Shown here piece after piece: positions 38,604-48,052 of a DNA stretch of 64,000 nt. Under the pieces are notes generated by a model. It was given only the letters and a program-made list of their open reading frames with translations, was not told where the DNA came from and did no database searches. The stretch lies in assembly GCA_004154925.1 (NCBI GenBank), contig QJNS01000059.1, positions 124,001 through 188,000 on the forward strand, written 5' to 3'. Position numbers and translations under genes: made by a program. Within the stretch, counting starts at the first letter, position 1. The number at the start of each line of letters is the position of its first letter. The DNA comes from Monosporascus cannonballus (lineage: Eukaryota > Ascomycota > Sordariomycetes > Xylariales).

Positions 38604-40364
38604 TTTCCTTAAAAGTTTTAAAAAATATTTTTTTATTTTTCGAAAGTTAGATCGATTTCGTTCCGTAATTGGGCATACCTTAAATTATATAGCTTTTTCG
38701 GCATACGTAATTTTATTTAGGTTTGCGTTTATTTTCGAAAGTAATATCTTATTCCGTAATACGGAATAAGGACTCGTTTATCCGTAATATATTTAATATT
38801 ACCGAACATGTATTTATTTTTTGGAGATAACGAGGTTATTGCGATTAATTGCATTATTTAATACTTTGTTATTATATGCGGATTTTTTCTAACCTGCTAA
38901 TAAATAAATCAATGTTTTATTAAAATCGTAAACGGTTGATATATTTGTTAAAACTTCTTTTTGCGAATTGTTTATACTTTTCGCTTAAAAACGTTATTTT
39001 TAATTTTAACCCTAAAATAAAAACTATTGAGCGTTTTTAATATGTCGCCAAATTATAAAAAGAATTTTTCGTTATTTACGAATTTTTAGTAAGGACAAAT
39101 ATTAACGAATTTAATAATAATACGTATTAATATTATAAGGGCTTTTAGGATTTTAGAAAACGATTAATGAATAGTATTATTACTTTTTTAAAGCGATTTA
39201 CGGCGATCCGAATAAAAAAAACTTTAAGCTACGATATGGAAAAAGATTATTATTTTCTTATTAATTAAGATTAGTAACGTTTTTAAATGCGTATTCGTTA
39301 ATAATTAATTACGTAATACGTAATACGTATTTATTTTATCTTCGTCCTTTTTCAAAAACAATTATTAGCCGAACGTAATATTTGAAATATATACGTAACG
39401 CCTATTAAATTATTAATATATATTTTTATACGGCGTTAAAAATAAAATTTATAATTACGAAAATAATTACGAAAATAACGAATTATTTCCGATACTAACA
39501 GCGCATTTTCTATATTATCACCATAATTCTCAAATGCGAAAAGCGTTAAATTCCATTATTAAATTATGAAACGATAATTATAAAGGTTTAGATTTATGGC
39601 AGTATTAAAATATATAGCAAAAAGGATAGCTCAAAATTAGGACAGGGCCTTTAACGTAATCCATATGCCATTATTTAGCAATTTTAATAGTTTAAAGTAA
39701 TTAAATCTAAAATAGGAGAAATTTAGCATGTTAAATAAACATAATTCGTCCAAACCTGCCAAAAAGATCTAGCCATTTTCAGCAGAAAATGTGGAGATGG
39801 CTGGTTTTGAACGACTCGAACGGTTTGCTGAATTTGATTTTGAATCCCTATAAGTCGGTGTTGCTAAATGGTTCCGAATAGCCCCTAAGATTCCGTTTCC
39901 GTTCGAGTATGTGGATGGCTGTACATATAGCCTTAAGGGCCTTCGGACCGTTACCGCGAAATCGGATCGTAGTAACTGAAATAAGAAATAGGCTACCTTA
40001 ATTTTTTTATATGGGCTGATGGGAAAGGACGATAAAAGTTGAAGCTTATGATTATTTTCCGCGGCGCTTCCGGAAAGCGTTTCTAGATATCTGATAAGGA
40101 AAAGAAATAATACGCAGCCGGCGTAAAGGTCCTGTTTAACAAGGAGGAATATAATAATGAAAAGATTATAATAGATATCGTAAATAGCTTCGGGAAATAC
40201 GCGGATAACGAAGATATATTATTTAGTTATAGCCATAATAGCGTTTCATAAAATCCCGAAAATTATGGAATTCCTTCGCGGTTATAGGATTACCACCGCA
40301 CTTATTTTATCTGGCTGTATAAGCTTTTTCTAGCTCTTAGATATAGCTATTAATAGCCTTTTTA

Positions 40365-43300
40365 GGTGTAGTTCTTGAACTTTCACAGACTGATTTTTAA
40401 GGCTCGTGCCAACCCTGTCAATTAGCAAAACGTTAATAAATCCACTGAAGCTGAATTCTCCACTGTTTTAAGTTTGGCTTTAGTCGGTTAATTTTAAAGA
40501 ACGGGTTCGGCTTTAATTAGCCCTGTTACTTCGTGATGTAGCTGAATCGTTATCGTTTTTTAATATATATAGTATTAATACCTTTATTCATAACGTATTC
40601 GAAAAAAATCGAAAGTATATTAATTAGGAGGGCGTGTATTCCTTAGAAAAATAAAAAATATCGAAAAACATTTATAAAATAACCTAGTTTCCTATGCAAA
40701 ATTAACGGTTAGCATTAAAACTTTTCCGAATTGAGAATTTTCGCGAAAAAAACCATATCTTATTCTTAATATAACTATTATTTTATTAACGTAAGCTCGA
40801 GCAGAAAGCTTTCTAGGCTTATTGATTACTATATGCATTCGATAGCGTTATATTGTAATTGCTAAGGATTTTGTTAATTGAGAACTTTCGTAAAAAAGCT
40901 AAGACCTGAATAAATCTCAAAGTACGTAACCGTATAGGCGTTATTCGTAAACCTTATACGAAATAATGGTATTATTCGAAGCGTATCAGAAATAAATTAA
41001 TTAAGGGCTTAATAGACCGAATTTTAAGATTAAAAAACATAAGTATAAAACCGTAATTAAGAAATTAAACGTTTAAGAGATTATCGTAACGAGAAAATAA
41101 ATAAAAAATAAACATATTTGTTTTTACAAAAAGACTTAGACGTAATTTATTTTTTTAAAAAAAACAAATAGTTTCGTATAGAATAAAAACCTTTAGATTT
41201 TTACAGTTAAATCCGAAATATAAGAAGGTTCTTTAAAAATTAATCATATTTCCCATATTAAATTGTATGGTAATAATTAACCATTATTTACGCTTATTAC
41301 GAAACATAATTTTTTTAAATATAAACCCTTAAAGTACGTTAAACTTTATAAAATTATATTCGGATTTTTCGTTAAAGCTAAAGGTGAATTAATTATTAAC
41401 TTCAAAAAAGAAATTAACGTTATTATTTATTCCGCTTAAAATTATTATAGGTTTCTTTTTTGCAAAAATCGACTGCCGGCAAGAAAAAAAATAATTCCGT
41501 TAAAAAAACCGAAAATATTTTCGTTTTGCAACAGGCCCGTAACTGCTTTTGCAGATATTCTGCTAACGATTTGGTAACGTAACAAAAAAGAAAAAAGGCT
41601 AAGGAATATAGTGGCTTAATAGTAAAGGAAAATCTTAATACCGTTGCTAAAGCGCTAGTTCGCTTTAAAAAGGTAGTTAAAAACGCCGGGTTAAATATAA
41701 AAATGGCTCTTAAAATTCTTAATAATACTTATATTAACGAATATAATAATAATAAGTTATTTTATGTCGTCTAGTTTTAGGCGAGTAAAAACCGCCTTGT
41801 TATTATATTTATTAATATAAACGATAATTTAAGATATTAATAAATCAGAAACTTCGAAGGAACTAGCAATTAGGACAGTAAAAATTACGAAAATAATAAA
41901 AAAATACGGATATAGAATTATGAAGGTATTAAAAGTATTAAAAGTATTAAAATTATGGACATAATAAAAATGATGAAAGAAAATGATGTAAAAAAGAAAC
42001 TTTTTTTAACTTAATTTTTTCATAATTTATATGTTTTGTTATAATATAATATATAAGTTATTCCAGTTTCAAAAATATTATATTACTATATAAAATAAAT
42101 ATATTTCGAATTTAGCGGGTTTTAAGTTATTATAATGAAAAAGCTAAAGAATTAACCGAAAGACTTTTGGTATTTATTAATTAATTTGTTACGCCCTAAT
42201 ATTAAACCCGCCTTTTAATTAATTTACAATAATAAAAACGCTTTTATTCCATTATTTTCGCCTTTAATCTTTTTTGAATTTCTAATACGCATCTTATATT
42301 TTTTTTCGCGATTTTATTACGATATTTTACAATAAGAGAATAACGCCACTTTGCTGTTTTATGCGTAAAAAGGTATTTGCTTATTCTTTATCGTTAATAT
42401 AAGCTTTTTTATTTAATTTTACGGAATTGTTAAGGTCGATTTTGCCGTAATTTAATAAGAAATTATAAAAGTTAATTATTACGTAAATCACTTTAATTAT
42501 TATATAAATACGTATATAAAGACAATCTTTCTTAAACATTTTAAGGTTGTTTTTTTATTTGCGGAAAACCTTTTTGATAACGTTTCGTAATTGTATATGC
42601 TTTAGATTGTATAATTTTTCCGGAATTTATAACTTTAGTTCGGCCTGCGTTTGCTTTTTAGGGTAATATTACGTTCCGTAATACGGAATAAGGATTTATT
42701 TGCCGGTAACGTACTTAACATCCTGTAAGATAATGGATAGCTGTGAGCTGGAGTAAGATGATCTCCGACTAGTTGTAGAGCAGATTCCAAGAAGTGAGTG
42801 TATTAGGTTACTTCCATCTGGCGTTTCCCACTAGCTGCCAAATGGTAGATTTATAGTAGTAAGTGAGTCGGTGGCTGATCGGTGGCTGGTCGGCTACCAG
42901 CCTCATCCATATAGGGGCTGTATTTTCACACATCTCCAAATATATATTTATTTTTAAGGATAATAAGGTTATTAGGATTAACTGCGTTATTAAATATTTT
43001 AGCATTATTTGTAAAGCCTTTTTAACTTATTAATACGTAGGTAATTTCTTGTTTAAATTATAGGCGGTTAATATATTTGTTAATAATTTCTTTTTATAAT
43101 CCTTTTATACTTTTCGTATAAAGACGTTATTCTTAATTCGGACCTTAAAGTAAATATTATAAAGCGTTTTTATTACGTTTCCAAATTTTGGGAAAAATTT
43201 CCCGTTATTAACGATTTTAAAATAAAAATAATTATTAATAAGTTTAATAATAAGGGGTATCAATATTATAAAGATATTTAGGATTTCGTAAAATACATAA

Positions 43301-44021
43301 TAAACGACGCTATTATTTTTTATAAAAACATCCGCGATAATCCGAACGAAAAAACCTTAAATTATGATATAAAAAATTATTATTTTTTTATTTACTAAGA
43401 CCCGTAACGTTTTTAACGCCGTATATATTAGCAGCTAATTACGTAATATGTAATGCGTATCTTTATTTATCTTTATTATCTTTCGAAAGTAATTATTTGC
43501 GGAATATAATATTACGAATATATATTAATAAAGCCGGTTTGGTTATTAATATATATCCTGATACGATATTAATTATGGCGATTAAGGACCGTAAAGTAAA
43601 CTGTAATAGTAACGAGCTTTTTGCGTTAACGGCGGCGCGTTTTCCGTATTACCACCATAATTCCTGATCGCGAAAAACGTTAAGTTCCATTACGAGATTA
43701 CAAAGTAATAGTTATAAAGGTTTAGGTTTATGGTGTTATCAGGATATACAGCAAAAAGGACGGCTTAAAGTTAGGGCAGAGCTCCTAACGCAATCTATAC
43801 GTTATCCAGTAGCAGCTTTAGCACCTCGAAGGCAGCTGATTCTGAAATAGGGATTTTTCAACATACTGAATAAACATCATTGGTCCGGAAGCGCCAAGAA
43901 GGACCAGCCATTTTCAGCCAAAAAAGGTGGGGATGGCTGGTTCTGAAAGACAAGAACGGTTTGCTGATTCTGATTCTGAATCCCCACAAGTCAGTGGTGT
44001 TGAAATTTTGAGAACTCGCCC
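40365..44021 (+). mobile_element. U2: second copy of the unidentified TIR transposon in P1
   Basis: Ends GGTGTAGTTCTTGAACTTTC (40365 on) and the complement of 43998-44021 (GGGCGAGTTCTCAAAATTTC) are inverted repeats, flanked by TTA (40362-40364 and 44022-44024). Removal with one TTA joins LDIAINSLF to KEWFAEF in the P1 transposase. Same orientation as U1 and collinear with it over 3.4 kb, except for a 207-bp solo LTR. Shared plus-strand coding traces: LFYVVQF..., NDNLRYW-like stretch (about 41750-41850) and AARFPYYHHNS ... SYKGLGLWCYQDIQQKGRLK (about 43630-43780), the most open region of the element. I do not recognise the protein. Confidence 0.78.
42724..42930. repeat. Solo LTR (207 bp) in U2, hardly mutated
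   Basis: TGTAAGATAATGGATAGC to GCTGTATTTTCACA, absent from the collinear position of U1 (about 38800). Flanked by CATCC (42719-42723) and CATCT (42931-42935). Balanced composition in an AT-rich host. A third LTR family, unrelated to those of G1 and G2 as far as I can see. Confidence 0.82.
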
Positions 44022-44445
44022 TTAAGGAATGGTTCGCTGAATTCGCGGGTAGGTATATCGCGAAAAAGGAGGATCAATACCTTTAGTAATAAAGGAGTCC
44101 CATGGTATGGAATATTTCGGACCGCCGTATCACAATTACCCATATCGTTCAATAAGCTTAGGAGCGTCTTTTTAGACGGGAACACCTAATACAGAAAGTA
44201 TTCCGCGACTGTGGGATTAGTATTCGCCCTGACGGTAATGAGGATAACCTTATCAATATCAAGAACGTTAATATATCACAGATAGATTTTACAGGGTGGG
44301 AAATAGCAGATAACAACGTCCTAAAACGATCTAAAACTGTTTCCGAATTTCTTAATATACCCCACAAATCCCGCCACGCAGCTAAAGATTATCTCCGTCA
44401 ACGTGTTAATTAGAGGAAATTCACAGCACCATAATAATCATCACG

Positions 44446-44473
44446 CAGGCGCTAGTCAAAATAAATGGCGCAC
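44446..44473. repeat. Left terminal inverted repeat of M1
   Basis: 28 bp, perfect inverse of 45920-45947. Confidence 0.88.
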
Positions 44474-44619
44474 TTGCACCAACTAGCCTCCAAATACACC
44501 TAAATCATAATAATTTCAAGCCTTCGTAATTTAATAATATTAATAACAATCATATAATATTTTTGCATCATTATAAAAAGCGATATATTGCGATTACGGT
44601 AAATTTTTTCCCACCTTAA

Positions 44620-45793
44620 TTTTTTAATTCCTTTTTCGTTTTTAAACGTTAATAAATACCGTTAATAATACGGCTAAAACTAAGCTTAAGAAGGCCAGAA
44701 AAACTTAATAATACCCTTAATATCGGCATTTCAAATCGCTAACTTTTTAGGATATTTAACGTTCTCGAGATTACAAGAAGGCGTTAATTAAAAGAAAATA
44801 TTCTTAATGTATTATTTCAAATCCAAAAAAAAAAAAAAACATAAATTCGACAAAGCATAAATCGAACTTGTTAATTATTTTTATTACTATACATTTAACC
44901 TTTGGAATAATTACCGGCTAAGGTAGCAGGCTTTCGCAAAAAAGGCCGAAACGAATCCTTAATGTTTTACAAGTATTTTTAAAAAAGCCCTTAAATCGTT
45001 AAAGATTTATATTTATTTCGAAACGAAAAAACCTAGGCTTAATAATTTTACCAAAAATTACCGGGTAAAACGAGCCCAGCGAGAGCTAACCAGTAACTAT
45101 TAGGAGGACCTAAACTTTTTCGCAAAGTTCGTTTCTAAAAATAAGATATACTTCGGCTTTAGGAAAAAAAGCAGGGATAACGTGAAAAGGAAGGCTAAAA
45201 ATTATAACGCGTGGTAAACCGTTGTTAAATCTAACGTTACTATAGATCGGGGGCAACGCCCGCAGGAATAACGCTTTTAACAAATGCTTTATTACGATCC
45301 TCCTCTTGAACACTACGAGCAAAAAGCTTATTACGCTGTGGGATTAATAACCGCAGATAACTAGCAATTACCCCTCTTTTGGTACGAAATTAAAAACCCC
45401 CGTAAGAAAATAATTTCTTCGAAATATATCGAAATTATGGATCGGGCGATAGTTTTTGCAAAACTTTACTTCGGCCGTAAGAACCTGATTATATGGCAGG
45501 ATGGCGATACAAGCCATACGTCGAAAGCTACTAAGCAGTAATTCCAAAATAAGAGCTATATCGCTATCCAAAACGTTTACGATAGCCCCGAAACGAACCC
45601 AATCGAAAACACCATTAAAAAAGTCAAGTCCCATATTACGAACAACTTTCATATCAATACGCGGCAGCTTATAAGGTTAGTTAAAAAGGGATGGGATATA
45701 ATAAATAAGGGGCGGCAAAAGGCTATATTTAAATCCATGGTACAACGGTGGAGGGATATTATTCTTGGCGGAGGACAACGTATAACCCATTAA
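44620..45793 (+). pseudogene. Tc1/mariner-type DDE transposase of M1, with stops
   Basis: The C-terminal catalytic half is clear at about 45490-45793: IIWQDGDTSHTSKATKQ, then YIAIQNVYDSPETNPIENTI and KKVKSHITNNFHINTRQL, ending GGGQRITH and TAA at 45791-45793. The spacing between the Asp of WQD and the Glu of PIEN is 34 residues, the DD34E spacing of Tc1-like enzymes; NPIEN matches the family's DLNPIEN motif. The N-terminal part (44620-45100), which should hold the paired DNA-binding helices, is more mutated and its start codon cannot be fixed. In-frame stops (for example after ATKQ) make it a pseudogene. The open frames on the minus strand (45110-45652) are antisense. Confidence 0.82.
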
Positions 45794-45919
45794 ATTAACG
45801 CCTGAATTTATCATATAAAGTATTTTTAAAGGCTTTATCTTAATCGTGTCTCAAATAACCCTTGCTATCTCTTAAGCTATATGCAAATTGCATGGAATTT
45901 TGGAGGGTGGGGCGGTTGG

Positions 45920-45947
45920 GTGCGCCATTTATTTTGACTAGCGCCTG
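45920..45947. repeat. Right terminal inverted repeat of M1
   Basis: Ends GACTAGCGCCTG; perfect inverse of 44446-44473. Confidence 0.88.
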
Positions 45948-46109
45948 ATCACGATATTTGCCTAGGACGGCTTGCAAAGCGTTGTGTAGCTAACAGGAAA
46001 GCTTCAAGGGACCCAGGGACCCCAAATGCCATTGGGTGGCAAAGAATCCACACACAATTTGTGTGGGTGGCGTTGGAAATAACATGTTGCCACCCTTGGC
46101 GCCAAGCCG

Positions 46110-46142
46110 TTAGCTTTGGATCAATTTCGAGGGAAAATACGG
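46110..46142. repeat. Right terminal inverted repeat of P1 (33 bp)
   Basis: Exact inverse of 17193-17225; outer TA at 46143-46144 matches the target duplication. Confidence 0.9.
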
Positions 46143-48052
46143 TATTCCTACCCGGCCACCCACTTCCAGGAAAGCAAAAGCAAAAAGTTGGGTGGTCAAT
46201 TCCATCTTGTTTCAGAGGGTGGGTGCCTGCGTGAACTAGTAGCTTACCGCACTCCACGATCTTCGCTACCCGGCTCGTTAGTGGCTCTCGAATTAAGATG
46301 GTAATGCTTACCGGATTTTAAAAAGGATCTTCTACTTCACTGAATAACATATTAATGGCGTTATTCATTACGTCACCGAGGACAAAATCATTAGTGCTAT
46401 TCAGAATCGGACCTAAATCTCTGGGATGGTTCAACCTGGCCTGGAGGCAAGTGGCTAAAGTCGCCAAGCATCTTGGTTAGAGGTGCTAAAGTCTGGGGGC
46501 GGCGCTGCTGGTGTCCAGCCTCCCAAGCTAGGTTGACCCGCACCCCTCTCTGCGTCCCACGCTAAATCGTTAATTTAGCAGAACTAAACGCTTTCCAGCA
46601 AACCCGCCGCTCATCACCGTCAGCCCCCATTCAAACTAGGTGAGTAGCCTGGACCGGGCTGGTCCTCCTCTAACATTTCTACCACCACTACCAAGGTCAT
46701 TAATACCGTGTTGCCACTAACACCACTGCAAATATTAAAGGCATAATACCAAATAGGGTGCTCTTGCCCGGCCCAAAACTCCCCCGAAATTAGCCGCAAC
46801 CTTAAATGCCTAACCTCAACTTTATCCTGTCTAAACTTAATGATTGCAGTCGTTATTCAGTTAGTAGGTACTTCCTAAGTAGCTGCACATTAAAGCTGAA
46901 GTATTGTGATATCCCGGCGGTATGGATGATTATCGGTGGGGTTGCCGAAAGCGTTTAGTCTGGGTCAGTGAGCCGAGGTTGACCTGGCTAGGGCGGCTTA
47001 AGCTAACAGGCTTCCCCGAACTGATTCCCCGCAAGGATATACAAGCGAATCGGATAGGTAGAGAACGGAGCAGTAAAAGAATGCTGCACGAAACCCTTAC
47101 TCGTCTTTTAGGGCAAAGCACCCGCTCGGTGTGTCGTTCTAGTTACTGAACTTTTTATTGCGTAAAGTAGAGTAGCTGCGATACTAGCTAGCTTTGTATA
47201 AGAAGGCCGAGACATTACCAAGGCTGACTACCCCGCATTCCACCCCAGTTCTTTGCGCCTCGTTAAATGGGAAATGTGGCACCGTTAAACCCTTTATGGT
47301 AACCCCATTAATAATTCTCCCAGTGTATATTACTCTATTAGCAGTGTTGAACCAGTATAACGGCTAGGATATTATCCTTAATATTTCTATATATACTTTC
47401 AGCCGAATAGATATCAATGCTATATAGTTAAAATAAGTGTTTCTTAATCTTAAATGATAAACTTATTATATTAACATATACTGAATTCACTTGTTAATAG
47501 CTTGTTAAATTATAATATATGTTATTGTTAGGTAGGCAAACGCTATTACTGCGTTATTCGAAATGCAATACCCGTGGTTTGTGATTTTACAAAAGTTATA
47601 AGTAGAGGTTGTGAAGTAGTGAAGGTACATATTATTTAGCCAACAACTCTGACACTGCTGGCGTGACCATGGTGAGGCGCTCAGCTGGTGAGCACGAAGC
47701 GCGGGCCAAGCTAGCGGTTGGTTCTTGGAATCACCCGGCACGGTTGAATGAGGTCATAAAGCCGAAGCTAGCCAGCCGAATCCAGCAACGCAATTCCCAA
47801 AGCGCAGCGGTGGCCGAGGAGGATCTCGGACATGATCCTTTCCAGTAAGCTTCAACTCCCAAACCCGTGAGGATTGCCTCCCTCGCCTTGGCCCAGCTCT
47901 TGGCTGGATCAGGCGGCCTGCGACAATCTATTATAGATGCCGTCCGCCTTCCAACCCCGGCGCGCGCTCTGAATCCTAGTTTTCTGCTTGTCACTTCCCT
48001 CCCACCCCAATATTCCTTGAAAATTTCAAGTCCCTCTCGATTGCGCCCCGAC
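46143..48052. other. Intergenic region upstream of the symporter gene
   Basis: About 1.9 kb of mixed composition. The part 46143-47300 is balanced and has no convincing ORF: the frames at 46116-46304, 46922-47149 and 46930-47121 lack homologous motifs and overlap each other. 47330-47530 is AT-rich. A small hairpin with 7-bp arms (gctaaat/atttagc) lies at 46561-46579. A pyrimidine-rich leader (about 47985-48045) precedes the symporter start, as is usual in fungal core promoters. Confidence 0.45.

Larger units (their letters stand above)
29085..39885 (+). mobile_element. U1: unidentified TIR transposon (TWA target), carrying gypsy G2
   Basis: The ends GGTGGTGTTCGGGACGCTTC (29085 on) and the complement of 39862-39885 (GGGGCTATTCGGAACCATTT) agree at about 17 of 24 positions. 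Flanks are TAA (29082-29084 and 39886-39888). Deleting U1 with one TAA joins RILNMDK to IPFPFEY in the P1 transposase. Without G2 it is about 3.5 kb and is collinear with U2. TIR start and TWA target suggest a PIF/Harbinger-like element, but I could not find a DDE domain. Plus-strand fragments shared with U2 include YYHHNSQMRKALNSI (about 39515-39560). Confidence 0.75.
28331..44413 (+). pseudogene. Pogo-type DDE transposase of P1, in three blocks
   Basis: Blocks 28331-29084, 39889-40364 and 44025-44413 total about 1.6 kb (about 540 codons, normal for pogo). Block 1: basic N-terminus (VIKRTVPIKRIKR), helix-turn-helix (DGYRWPTYKEVSGFFKIPFP, about 28553-28610) and a CENP-B-like second DNA-binding domain (FVFPTRWFQGFL, then ITKVAIGLSDEAIKMVNKFL), ending RILNMDK with the first catalytic Asp. 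Block 2: IPFPFEYVDGCTYSLKG, TVTAKSDRSN, KLMIIFRGASGKRF, GYRITTALILSGC, LLDIAINSLF (third Asp). Block 3: KEWFAEFAGRYIAKKEDQYL and a C-terminal tail to TAG 44411-44413. Removing U1 and U2 with one target copy each keeps the frame at both joints. A frameshift near 28460 and RIP-type stops (three in a row near 44075) inactivate it. Confidence 0.85.
44446..45947 (+). mobile_element. M1: Tc1/mariner-type (DD34E) transposon in the 3' part of P1
   Basis: The first 28 bases (CAGGCGCTAGTCAAAATAAA onward) are exactly inverted at the right end (45920-45947). After a short gap further TIR similarity follows (CCTCCAAA). Immediately outside lies ATCACG on both sides (44440-44445 and 45948-45953). Tc1/mariner elements normally duplicate TA. 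Here TA occurs 7 bp inside the palindromic ends (44453-44454, 45939-45940) rather than outside them. The transposase is on the plus strand. M1 is only lightly mutated. It lies 32 bp beyond the P1 transposase stop codon. Confidence 0.85.
17193..46142 (+). mobile_element. P1: pogo-type DNA transposon, host of the whole nested cluster
   Basis: The first 33 bases (17193-17225, beginning CCGTATTTTCCCTCGA) are exactly repeated in inverse at 46110-46142, and each end is bordered by TA (17191-17192 and 46143-46144), the target of pogo/Tc1-mariner elements. Between them lie P1 segments 17193-17411, 28285-29084, 39889-40364, 44025-44445 and 45954-46142, separated by H1, U1, U2 and M1, each with its own target duplication. 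The segments total 2,105 bp, a normal size for fungal pogo/Fot-like elements. The plus-strand transposase (28331-44413) reads in frame across the U1 and U2 junctions. P1 sequence is less mutated than the retroelements inserted in it. Confidence 0.88.

Noticed and set aside
29085..44021. U1/U2 as Starship captain (DUF3435 tyrosine recombinase) remnants
   Set aside because: I compared the shared coding fragments with what I know of DUF3435 motifs and found no convincing match; the TIRs and TWA duplications argue for a cut-and-paste DNA transposon.
28331..44413. Two separate pogo elements, one at 28-29 kb and one at 40-44 kb
   Set aside because: The two parts are complementary halves of one transposase and join in frame when U1 is removed with one TAA.
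46922..47149. 75-codon ORF in the intergenic region before the symporter
   Set aside because: Overlaps an equally open antisense frame, no known motif, no neighbouring splice sites or family evidence.
47867..48052. N-terminal extension of the symporter frame upstream of ATG 48053
   Set aside because: The extended frame starts at GTG and its 62 residues are unlike the family N-terminus; ATG 48053 is followed by a normal cytosolic N-terminus.
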